DNA from: Flavobacterium tistrianum
GTDB lineage: Bacteria; Bacteroidota; Bacteroidia; Flavobacteriales; Flavobacteriaceae
Assembly (NCBI RefSeq): GCF_003254545.1
Contig: NZ_QJRH01000071.1
Span: 124,001 to 188,000, forward strand
Length of the DNA stretch: 64,000 nucleotides
Direction: 5' to 3'
Made by a program: the position numbers and the translations under genes. Position 1 is the first letter of the stretch; each line of letters opens with the position of its first letter. Below the pieces are notes generated by a model. That model had not been told where the DNA came from. It made no database searches and saw nothing but the letters and a program-made list of their open reading frames with translations. This document shows positions 1-7,918 of this stretch, in pieces.

Positions 1-1977
1 AGCATAAATTGTTGCGGTGTATTTTTTACCTTTTTCAAGAAAACTGAAATCGATGTTTGAGGTACGTGGAGTTTCTCCGTTTACGTTTCCAACAAACCAG
101 TTATTTGTTCCTTTAGCTTTACGTGCAACTGTGATAAAATCTCCAGGCTCAGCTTCAATATATTTACTTTCTGACCAATCTACAGCCACATCTTTAATAA
201 ATTGGAAAGCATCTGGAAAACGGTTATAGTTTTCTGGAGTATCTGCAGCCATTTGTAACGGACTGTACATAGTAACGTATAAAGCTAATTGGTTACAAAT
301 AGTGCTATTTACATGCGATTTGTTATCAGGATTCATTTTGCTGATATCCATTTCGAAGATTCCCGGAGTGTAATCCATTGGACCACCAATTAAACGTGTA
401 AATGGCAATACGGTAACGTGATTTGGCTTAGAACCACCAAAAGCTTGGTATTCTGTTCCTCTTGCAGCTTCGTTTCCAATTAAGTTAGGATACGTTCTTG
501 CAATTCCCGTTGGGCGAACTGCTTCGTGAGCGTTCACCATAATTTTATAATCAGCCGCTTTTTCGATAGCATATTGATAGTGGTTTACAATCCATTGGCT
601 GTAATGGTTTTCGCCTCTTGGCAAAATATCACCTACATACCCGCTTTTTACAGCATCATATCCGTTATCGTTCATGAATTTGTACGCGGCATCCATGTGA
701 CGTTCGTAGTTACGAACAGATCCTGAAGTTTCGTGGTGCATGATGATTTTTACACCTTTAGATTTTGCATATTCGTGTAAACCTTTTACATCAAAATCTG
801 GATAAGGAGTCAAGAAATCAAAAACATAATCTTTTGAGTGACCAAACCAGTCTTCCCAACCTTCGTTCCATCCTTCAACCAAAACAGCATCGAAACCATT
901 TGCGGCAGCAAAATCAATGTATTTTTTTACGTTAGCATTATTTGCTCCGTGAGTTCCGTTTGGTTTTGCTTTAGCGAAATCAGTAACACCCAATTGAACT
1001 GTTGGATAATCGTTTGTGTACGACCAAGAACTTTTTCCTGTAATCATTTCCCACCAAACACCAACGTATTTAACAGGCTTAATCCAAGAAGTATTTTCAA
1101 TTTTTGATGGATCGTTTAAGTTGTAAGTCATTTTTGAAGCTAAGATTTCTCTAGCATCATCGCTTACGATAATCGTTCTCCAAGGAGAGTGGTTTGGTGC
1201 TTGCATGTGACCTTTGTCTCCTTTTGCATCTGGAGTTAACCAAGATTCGAAAACTAAGTTTTTATCATCTAAATTCAAGTGCATACAAGAATAGTCAATC
1301 AAAGCCGCTTCGTGTAAATTGATGTAGATTCCGTCAGCCGTTTTTAACATCAAAGAAGTTTGAACTCCTGTTGGAGAAAAAGATTTTTGAGAAACGTTTG
1401 CTGTATATGCTTTTTGAGATAAACCTCTAATTTCTGATAATTTCGATTTTGTATAATCGTATTCCTGAGTGTCATAATCTCCTGGAATCCAGAAAGCAGT
1501 ATGATCTCCCGTCATAGCAAATTGAGATCTTTCTTCTTTAATTACAAAATAAGTAAGATTCTTTTGTGCTGGAAATTCATAACGGAATCCTAAACCGTCG
1601 TCGAATAAACGGAAACGGATTACGATTTGTCTGTCTGTACTTTTTTGGTTTAAAGTAACCGCCAATTCATTATAATGATTTCTAATGTGATCTACTTCTC
1701 CCCAAACTGGTTTCCAAGTTTCGTCAAAAGTTGAAGTTTTCGTGTCAGCAATTGTAAAGTCGTTCAATAAAGATTTTTTATCATCTTTAAGTTCAAGACC
1801 TAGTTTACTGGTTTTAATAACTTCTTTGTTTTTGTATTTTAAATTGTAAACTGGAGTTCCGTCGTTTTGAAGAGAAAATTCCATTACGAACTTTCCTTCG
1901 GGTGATTTTAATTGTTGTGCTTCTGCAATAGAGCTAAAAGCAAACAAGATTAAACTTGCGAAAAATAAGTTTTTCAT
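1..1977 (-). CDS. GH97 alpha-glucosidase (SusB-like), C-terminus cut by window edge
   Basis: Glycoside hydrolase family 97 enzyme, expected to release glucose from the non-reducing end of maltooligosaccharides in the periplasm. The visible part is 659 residues, starting with a signal peptide (MKNLFFASLILFAFSSIAEA). SusB-type enzymes run slightly over 700 residues, so only the C-terminal end is missing. Three glutamates match the Bacteroides SusB catalytic residues in spacing: E416 (MHHET), E485 (AHEAVRPTG) and E509 (GTEYQAF). The intervals of 69 and 24 residues equal those between SusB E439, E508 and E532, so an inverting, calcium-dependent GH97 is the best reading. It is the last visible gene of a minus-strand operon, 30 bases after the GH65 gene. 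Family is very likely; exact linkage specificity is inferred from context. Confidence 0.92.
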   Translation of the reverse strand, partial: MKNLFFASLILFAFSSIAEAQQLKSPEGKFVMEFSLQNDGTPVYNLKYKNKEVIKTSKLGLELKDDKKSLLNDFTIADTKTSTFDETWKPVWGEVDHIRNHYNELAVTLNQKSTDRQIVIRFRLFDDGLGFRYEFPAQKNLTYFVIKEERSQFAMTGDHTAFWIPGDYDTQEYDYTKSKLSEIRGLSQKAYTANVSQKSFSPTGVQTSLMLKTADGIYINLHEAALIDYSCMHLNLDDKNLVFESWLTPDAKGDKGHMQAPNHSPWRTIIVSDDAREILASKMTYNLNDPSKIENTSWIKPVKYVGVWWEMITGKSSWSYTNDYPTVQLGVTDFAKAKPNGTHGANNANVKKYIDFAAANGFDAVLVEGWNEGWEDWFGHSKDYVFDFLTPYPDFDVKGLHEYAKSKGVKIIMHHETSGSVRNYERHMDAAYKFMNDNGYDAVKSGYVGDILPRGENHYSQWIVNHYQYAIEKAADYKIMVNAHEAVRPTGIARTYPNLIGNEAARGTEYQAFGGSKPNHVTVLPFTRLIGGPMDYTPGIFEMDISKMNPDNKSHVNSTICNQLALYVTMYSPLQMAADTPENYNRFPDAFQFIKDVAVDWSESKYIEAEPGDFITVARKAKGTNNWFVGNVNGETPRTSNIDFSFLEKGKKYTATIYA

Positions 1978-2007
1978 GTTTTTTTAGATTTTTAGGTGTA
2001 TTGTAAT

Positions 2008-4311
2008 TTAATTTATTTGTACAAATTTACTTGCAATTACAGGTTTTCCGTTAACGATAATTGTTAAATCTTGATCGCCATCTACAGTAAATGTGGTTTC
2101 GTCGTGATTTACAGTAACTTTCAGAATTTGGTTTCTGAAATTGATTTTAAACGAATAACCTTTCCATTCTTTTGGAATTTTTGGAGAAAAATGAAGCTGA
2201 TCATTTTTAACACGCATTCCTCCAAAGCCTTCCACGATACTCATCCATGTACCGGCCATTGACGTGATATGACAACCTTCTTCCACTTCTTTATTATAAT
2301 CGTCCAAATCCAAACGAGAAGTTCTTAAATAAAATGTATATGCCATGTCCATTTTATCTAAAGCTGCTGCCTGAATCGAGTGTACGCAAGGCGAAAGCGA
2401 ACTTTCATGAACCGTAAATGATTCATAGAATTCAAAATTGCGTTTTAATTCTTCTTTCGAAAAATGATCTTCGAAGAAATAGAAACCTTGTAAAACGTCA
2501 GCCTGTTTGATGTATGGTGAACGCAACACGCGATCCCAAGACCATTTTTGGTTAATCGGACGTTGTGATTTATCTAAATCTTTTACAGGAACTAAATCTT
2601 TGTCTAAGAAACCGTCTTGCTGTAAGTAGATTCCAAGTTCTTCAGAAATAGGGAAGTACATATCGTCTGCCACTTTTTTCCATTCCTGAATTTCATTCGC
2701 CGAAAGGCTAACTTTATCCATCACTCTTTTGTGGTCTGCAGGATATTCTGAAGCCACTTTTTCGATTTGTTCAGCAGCAAAATCAATACACCATTTTGCA
2801 ATATAATTGGTGTAGAAATTATTGTTGATGTTGTTTTCGTATTCGTTTGGACCCGTAACTCCTAAAATTACATATTGATTTTTATCTTTAGAAAAAGAAG
2901 CTCTTTGATGCCAAAAACGTGCAATTCCGATTAAAACTTCCAAACCTTTTTCTGGAATATAAGAGTAATCTCCCGTGTAACGGTTATAGTTGTAAATCGC
3001 AAAAGCAATCGCTCCGTTTCTATGAATTTCTTCGTGTGTGATTTCCCATTCGTTGTGGCATTCTTCACCATTCATGGTCACCATCGGATACAATGCAGCG
3101 CCGTTTTTGAAACCTAAATTGTCTTTAGCATTTTCAATCGCTTTATCCAATTGATTGTAACGATACGTTAATAAGTTTCTTGCAACTTGCTGATCTTTTG
3201 TAGCCATGTAAAACGGAATACAATATGCTTCAGTGTCCCAATAAGTAGATCCGCCGTATTTTTCTCCTGTGAAACCTTTTGGACCAATATTCAAACGAGA
3301 ATCTTTTCCTGAATAGGTTTGGTTCAATTGGAAGATGTTGAAACGAATTCCCTGTTGTGCTTTTACATCGCCTTCAATTGTAATATCTGACATTTCCCAA
3401 ACTTTTGCCCATGCCTCAATTTGGTTTTGAAGCAAGGTTTCATAACCTAAAGCAACTGCAGATTTGATTACTTTTTCGGCTCCAGCCAAAGTATTTTCGT
3501 GGTTTAGAGAAACCGTATATCCGCCAATTTTTTGAATTGATGAGGTTTGTCCTTTTGCGATAATAGTTCCGTAAGTATACTGAACTTTATCTGTTGTTGA
3601 ATCGATTGTTGAAGGTGAAATATGAGCATCTTCACCATTTGCCAAAATCGTATTGTGCATGAAAGTCGTAACTTTGAAATGCGTTTTGAAAGTCTGAGCG
3701 GTTACAAAAGCTTCGTTTGTACCTTTTTTAATTTCAAGAGGTTCCCAGAATTTTTCTTCCCAGTTGGCATCTTCATTCGTTACACCAGCATCGATATATG
3801 GTTTGTAAACGATTTTTGCATCTTTGTTTAAAGGTGTAATATCGTATTTGATAACTCCAGCTTCGTCTAAATCTAATGACAGAAAACGACGAACGTTTAC
3901 CGAAATTTCAGTTCCGTTTTTAAGAACAGCTTCAAAAGAACGATTGTACCATCCTTCTTTCATATTCAATTCTCTGCGGAAATTTCTAACTTCTACGCAA
4001 GTATTTAAATCAAGATTTTCTTCGTTGATTTCAATATCAATTCCAATCCAGTTTGGAGCATTAAGTACTTTGGCAAAATATTTCGGATAACCGTTTTTCC
4101 ACCAGCCCACTTTTGTTTTGTCTGGATAATAAATTCCGGCAATATAACTTCCTTGAAAAGTTTCTGCGGAGTAAGATTCTTCAAAATTCGCACGCTGTCC
4201 CATAGCGCCGTTTCCGATACTAAAAAGACTTTCAGAAGATTTTACTCTCTCTGCATCAAATCCTTCTTCAATAATAGACCAATTGTCTGGTTTTATATAA
4301 TCTTGGTTCAT
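2008..4311 (-). CDS. GH65 maltose phosphorylase
   Basis: 767-residue family 65 glycoside phosphorylase. It would split maltose with phosphate into glucose and beta-glucose-1-phosphate in the cytoplasm; no signal peptide is present. The catalytic acid is E490 in TGPNEYENN, matching E487 of Lactobacillus brevis maltose phosphorylase. The motif KYGGSTYWDTEAY (351-363) and ITHEEIHRNGA (424-434) belong to the (alpha/alpha)6 barrel. GH65 also includes trehalose and kojibiose phosphorylases. The neighbouring beta-phosphoglucomutase, maltose-type importer and starch genes favour maltose. A 138-base spacer with a degenerate repeat separates it from pgmB upstream, while the GH97 gene follows closely. 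Confidence 0.9.
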   Translation of the reverse strand: MNQDYIKPDNWSIIEEGFDAERVKSSESLFSIGNGAMGQRANFEESYSAETFQGSYIAGIYYPDKTKVGWWKNGYPKYFAKVLNAPNWIGIDIEINEENLDLNTCVEVRNFRRELNMKEGWYNRSFEAVLKNGTEISVNVRRFLSLDLDEAGVIKYDITPLNKDAKIVYKPYIDAGVTNEDANWEEKFWEPLEIKKGTNEAFVTAQTFKTHFKVTTFMHNTILANGEDAHISPSTIDSTTDKVQYTYGTIIAKGQTSSIQKIGGYTVSLNHENTLAGAEKVIKSAVALGYETLLQNQIEAWAKVWEMSDITIEGDVKAQQGIRFNIFQLNQTYSGKDSRLNIGPKGFTGEKYGGSTYWDTEAYCIPFYMATKDQQVARNLLTYRYNQLDKAIENAKDNLGFKNGAALYPMVTMNGEECHNEWEITHEEIHRNGAIAFAIYNYNRYTGDYSYIPEKGLEVLIGIARFWHQRASFSKDKNQYVILGVTGPNEYENNINNNFYTNYIAKWCIDFAAEQIEKVASEYPADHKRVMDKVSLSANEIQEWKKVADDMYFPISEELGIYLQQDGFLDKDLVPVKDLDKSQRPINQKWSWDRVLRSPYIKQADVLQGFYFFEDHFSKEELKRNFEFYESFTVHESSLSPCVHSIQAAALDKMDMAYTFYLRTSRLDLDDYNKEVEEGCHITSMAGTWMSIVEGFGGMRVKNDQLHFSPKIPKEWKGYSFKINFRNQILKVTVNHDETTFTVDGDQDLTIIVNGKPVIASKFVQIN

Positions 4312-4449
4312 CTTTTAAATTAGATAATTCGGCAATTTGGTAATTAGATAATTGCCTTGGTTTCTTATTAACTTTTTACATTCATTTGAACAATTGTTGA
4401 TTAGAATATTTGTCGATGAGCAACATTATCTCATTGACACATTTTCTAA
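4312..4449. repeat. AT-rich spacer with degenerate TAGATAATT repeats
   Basis: The spacer between pgmB and the GH65 gene holds two copies of the 9-mer tagataatt near its left end and related inverted copies (ttttctaattatcc, attatctcattg) near its right end. This could fold as an imperfect hairpin and resembles a decayed dispersed intergenic repeat. It interrupts an otherwise tight operon. No gene is seen in it. Confidence 0.35.
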
Positions 4450-5103
4450 TTATCCAATTAACTCTTCGATAAAGCTTGTTTCGATTTGGGTAAAATCTTT
4501 AAAAATATGATCAGCTTCATGTAAAATTGTTTCCTCACCAATTCCCACACTTACCATTTCTGCTATGTTTGCTGCCTGAATTCCGGCAACAGAATCTTCA
4601 AATACAATTGAATTTTTTGGATCAATCTTTAATAATTGAGCCGCTTTTAAGAATACTTCAGGATCTGGTTTTGCATTGCTGACATCGTTTCCGTCAACAA
4701 TAACATCGAAGTAAGACAGAACGCCTGTTTTTTCTAAAATTGGTCTTGCATTTTTGCTGGCAGAACCCAGTGCAATTCCTTGATTTTTATCTTTTAATAG
4801 TTTTAGGACTTTTAAAACCCCTGGAAGAACCTCACTTTCATCCATGTCAACTAAATAAGATAGGTAATCTTCATTTTTTTGAATTAACCATTGATCTTTT
4901 TGTTCTTGAGTAGCCTGAACATTTCCTAACCCAAGTATAATGTCTAGCGAACGAACACGGCTAACACCTTTTAGAAGTTCGTTGTCTTCGTGCGTAAAAT
5001 TGATATTTAACGATTTGGCAATTTTTTGCCAAGCCAAAAAGTGGTATTTAGCGGTATCAACGATCACTCCGTCAAGATCGAATATGAATGCTTTTTTGCT
5101 CAT
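4450..5103 (-). CDS. pgmB: beta-phosphoglucomutase
   Basis: 217-residue HAD-superfamily phosphatase-fold enzyme. It would convert the beta-glucose-1-phosphate made by the neighbouring phosphorylase into glucose-6-phosphate. The N-terminal motif FDLDGVIVDT places the nucleophile at D9 and the acid/base at D11, as in lactococcal beta-PGM (D8, D10). Later HAD motifs are visible as GSASKNARP, the KPDPEVF segment and the VFEDSVAGIQAA metal-binding segment. It follows the importer gene by 18 bases and so is probably co-transcribed and used with it. The pairing with GH65 makes the assignment firm over a generic HAD phosphatase. Confidence 0.93.
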   Translation of the reverse strand: MSKKAFIFDLDGVIVDTAKYHFLAWQKIAKSLNINFTHEDNELLKGVSRVRSLDIILGLGNVQATQEQKDQWLIQKNEDYLSYLVDMDESEVLPGVLKVLKLLKDKNQGIALGSASKNARPILEKTGVLSYFDVIVDGNDVSNAKPDPEVFLKAAQLLKIDPKNSIVFEDSVAGIQAANIAEMVSVGIGEETILHEADHIFKDFTQIETSFIEELIG

Positions 5104-5121
5104 TGTGTGGAAAATTCTTTA

Positions 5122-6477
5122 TTATGATTTTTGAGTAAAGTCGTCTACGTCTTTTACTTTAGATACTAAAGCTGCGGCGATTAAGAAACTAACACCGCTA
5201 GTAACTAAGGCATAAATTGCGTCTCCGTTGTAAAGGTATTTTACAATTGGACCACCAATTAGAGCGTTTACAATTTGCGGGATAACAACAAAGAAGTTGA
5301 AGATTCCCATATAAACTCCCATTTTTTTAGGTGTAATAGAACCCGCAAGAATAGCGTAAGGCATTGCTAGGATACTCGCCCAAGCAATTCCGATTAAGAT
5401 CATTGGCAAGACAACCCAATCTTCATTTGGCATGAAATAAATGGAGATTAATCCAATTCCTCCAATGACCAATGAAAGGGAATGTGTTGCTTTTCTTCCA
5501 ATTTTTTTAGCGATATAGGGCAAGAAAAACAAAGCGACAATGGCAGAAACTAAGTTGTAAACACCAAACAGGATTCCGACCCAGTCACCAGCGTCTTGAT
5601 ATTGCTGGCTTGATGTGTCTTCTAATGGCAAACCGTAAATGTGGTGCGCAATTGCTGGAGTGGTAAAAACCCACATTCCGAATAATCCAAACCAAGAGAA
5701 AAACTGCACCCAGCTTAACTGACGCATTGTAACAGGCATTTTTGCAAAATCGGTAAAGATGTCTGTAATTTTTGATTTTTCCTCAGAATCTGAAATCGCA
5801 TCATTTTGCGGGTCTTCAAATTTTGCCAATTCTTCTGGTGAATATTCTTTGGTTGTAAATAAAGTTACTAAGATTGAACCAATTAAAACCGCCGCTCCAA
5901 TAATGAAAGATAACGTTAGGTTTAAAGGCACACTTCCAGGAACTGTGCTATTTGGAACACCAAAATATTTTGTTAGGATGTATGGCAATGCAGAACCAAT
6001 TACGGCTCCAAAACCGATTAAAGAAGTTTGAATACTAAATCCTGCAGTACGCTGATCTGTTCTTAAATTATCACCAACAAGTGCTCTGAAAGGTTCCATT
6101 GCAATGTTGAAAGAGGCATCCATAATCATTAACATTCCAGCTCCAACCCATAAAGCAGGAAGAACAGAAATGAAAATATTAGCTTGCGGCATTAGAATTA
6201 GTCCAACCGAAGCTAAAACGGCTCCTACTAAAAAGAAAGGTTTTCGTCTGCCGAATCTTCCCCAGGTTTTGTCGCTATAATGACCAATGATAGGCTGAAC
6301 TATTAATCCCATAAGGGGAGCAATAATCCAGAACCACGAAAGTTCATGTACGTCGGCACCAAAAATTTGAAGAATTCTGCTGGCATTTGCATTCTGAAGT
6401 GCAAACCCCATTTGGATTCCCAAGAAACCGAAACTCATGTTCCAAATTTCCCAGAAACTTAATTTACGCTTTTCCAT
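5122..6477 (-). CDS. MFS maltose-type importer
   Basis: 451-residue inner-membrane transporter with about 12 hydrophobic segments, similar to the SLC45/GPH-like MFS sugar transporters of Bacteroidota. The N-terminal segment (WNMSFGFLGIQMGFALQNA) and the loop GHYSDKTWGRFGRRKPF (about 64-80) are family signatures. A charged cytoplasmic loop lies at about residues 215-235 (EELAKFEDPQN). It is the first gene of the operon importer-pgmB-GH65-GH97, so its likely job is moving maltose or maltodextrin into the cytoplasm for phosphorolysis. Its promoter region contains a LacI-type operator candidate. Substrate is inferred from context. Confidence 0.85.
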   Translation of the reverse strand: MEKRKLSFWEIWNMSFGFLGIQMGFALQNANASRILQIFGADVHELSWFWIIAPLMGLIVQPIIGHYSDKTWGRFGRRKPFFLVGAVLASVGLILMPQANIFISVLPALWVGAGMLMIMDASFNIAMEPFRALVGDNLRTDQRTAGFSIQTSLIGFGAVIGSALPYILTKYFGVPNSTVPGSVPLNLTLSFIIGAAVLIGSILVTLFTTKEYSPEELAKFEDPQNDAISDSEEKSKITDIFTDFAKMPVTMRQLSWVQFFSWFGLFGMWVFTTPAIAHHIYGLPLEDTSSQQYQDAGDWVGILFGVYNLVSAIVALFFLPYIAKKIGRKATHSLSLVIGGIGLISIYFMPNEDWVVLPMILIGIAWASILAMPYAILAGSITPKKMGVYMGIFNFFVVIPQIVNALIGGPIVKYLYNGDAIYALVTSGVSFLIAAALVSKVKDVDDFTQKS

Positions 6478-6499
6478 TATCGTAATTTGAAAATTATAC

Positions 6500-6518
6500 G
6501 ATAAGCGCTTTGCTTATC
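6500..6518. promoter_or_regulatory. candidate LacI-family operator upstream of maltose importer
   Basis: Inverted repeat gataagc-gcttt-gcttatc, 22 to 40 bases upstream of the importer start. It contains aagcgctt, which fits the AANCGNTT core common to LacI-family operators. The LacI-type gene lies immediately upstream in the same orientation. Binding is inferred, not shown. Confidence 0.5.
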
Positions 6519-6592
6519 AAAACTTTGTTTCTTTCGAAGTAAAACTAAAAGCCTTGACGGGCGTAAAATTATAAATTATTTTTTTATATATG

Positions 6593-6627
6593 CTAATAAA
6601 AAAGCCATAAATATTTTTTATGGCTTT
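6593..6627 (-). terminator. rho-independent terminator of the lacI-type gene
   Basis: Stem aaagccataaa/tttatggcttt followed on the minus strand by a T-run (TTTTTTATTAG), 24 bases past the stop of the regulator gene. It separates the regulator from the downstream importer operon. Confidence 0.75.
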
Positions 6628-6650
6628 AGAAAGTATTGATTTTTAGAAAA

Positions 6651-7682
6651 TTAGTCAGTAGATTCTCGTTTTATAAGATGAGTTTCTATCACTTCTGTGA
6701 TATAATTTTCGTTATGTTCTTCGTCATCATCTTCTTCGGCTTCTATTCTTTCTATAAGCATTTTAGCCGCTTTATTTCCCATTTTTTCACCGCTCTGGCT
6801 AACGGTTGTAATAGTCGGAGTTGAATATTTCGAAATAATTCCGTCAGTAAAAGCTATTACTGCTAGATCTTCTGGAACTTTTAATCCCATTTTATTGGCA
6901 GTTTTGATAATTGTTACCGCAAAAAGTTCGTTTACAGCAAAAACAGCGTCGAAAGCTCTGGCGTGCAGAAGCTCAGAAATGGTTATTTCGCAAGTATCTA
7001 CATCTTCAATTTTTATGATTAAATCTTCATTAAAAGGTAATCCGTTATCTAACAAAGCTTTTTCGTAACCGTCTGTTCGTAGTTTTCCAACGCTTACATA
7101 ATCCACAGTTGTCACTAATGCAATTTTTTTACGTCCGCTGTCTATTAAACTCTGAACGGCTTCATATGCTGCAGATTTATCATCAATAATAACTTTATCA
7201 CATAAAATATCATTGGTAACGCGGTCAAACATAACCACAGGCATTCCTTGATTGATAACTTCTGTAATATGGTGAAAGTCGCCTTTATATTGGGTTTCTT
7301 TAGAAAGAGACATGATAAAACCGTCGATACTTCCATTGGCTAACATCTCCATATTTAGAACTTCTTTATCGAAAGAATCATCAGATACACAGATAACAAC
7401 ACTGTAGCCATATTCGTTCGCAACCTGTTCAATTCCGTTGATTACAGTAGAGAAAAAGTAGTGTACAATTTCGGGAATAATGATGCCGATGCTCTTCGTT
7501 TTTCGGTTTTTTAAACTAAGGGCAATATTGTTTGGTTTATAGTTGTAAAACTTTGCAAAAGCCTGAACTTTTAGTCGTGTTTCTTCTCCAATTTCGAGAC
7601 TGTTTCTGAGTGATTTTGAGACAGTTGAAATGGATACGTCGAGCTCTTTTGCAATCTGTTTGAGGGTTATTTTACGTTTCAT
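6651..7682 (-). CDS. LacI-family transcriptional regulator (maltose/starch locus)
   Basis: 343-residue DNA-binding regulator. The N-terminal helix-turn-helix is at about residues 6-26 (TLKQIAKELDVSISTVSKSL), followed by a periplasmic-binding-protein-like effector domain (GIIIPEIVHYFFS, LIDSGRKKIALVT, GLKVPEDLAVIAFTDG). It lies between the divergent susCDE genes and the importer operon, so it probably controls one or both according to a maltodextrin-derived ligand. An acidic stretch near the C-terminus (about 320-327, EAEEDDDEEH) is unusual. No AraC/SusR-type regulator is present in the window, in contrast to the Bacteroides sus locus. Confidence 0.9.
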   Translation of the reverse strand: MKRKITLKQIAKELDVSISTVSKSLRNSLEIGEETRLKVQAFAKFYNYKPNNIALSLKNRKTKSIGIIIPEIVHYFFSTVINGIEQVANEYGYSVVICVSDDSFDKEVLNMEMLANGSIDGFIMSLSKETQYKGDFHHITEVINQGMPVVMFDRVTNDILCDKVIIDDKSAAYEAVQSLIDSGRKKIALVTTVDYVSVGKLRTDGYEKALLDNGLPFNEDLIIKIEDVDTCEITISELLHARAFDAVFAVNELFAVTIIKTANKMGLKVPEDLAVIAFTDGIISKYSTPTITTVSQSGEKMGNKAAKMLIERIEAEEDDDEEHNENYITEVIETHLIKRESTD

Positions 7683-7918
7683 GGAGTTAATCGAAAAAAA
7701 TCTAATTAATAATAAAGGTGTATAATATTTTTGGTATTTGCAATTTTAACACTGAAAGATTACAAAAAATAGAAAGTTTTCAACACTACCACGTTTTCGT
7801 AAAGTAATAAAAAGTGCCTGCTGTCGAGCATGTTAATAAATTCATAATTTTGAAATTCGAAGTAAAATTAAAAACTTAACTAACATTCAAAAACTCAAAA
7901 CTAATTTAAACAAAAAGT
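7683..7918. promoter_or_regulatory. divergent control region between the LacI-type gene and susC
   Basis: 236 bases without a gene. A -7-like box TAATTTTG (7845-7852) points toward susC, without a clear TTG at the usual distance. Possible operators are two direct GTTTTC copies 17 bases apart (7776 and 7793) and the interrupted palindrome tgct-gtcg-agca (7819-7830). None equals the inverted repeat before the importer, so shared regulation is not shown by sequence. Confidence 0.4.

Noticed and set aside
7726..7733. TATTTTTG as the susC promoter -7 box
   Set aside because: No TTG at 17-23 bases upstream, and it is nearly 190 bases from the start. TAATTTTG at 7845-7852 is a better though still weak choice.
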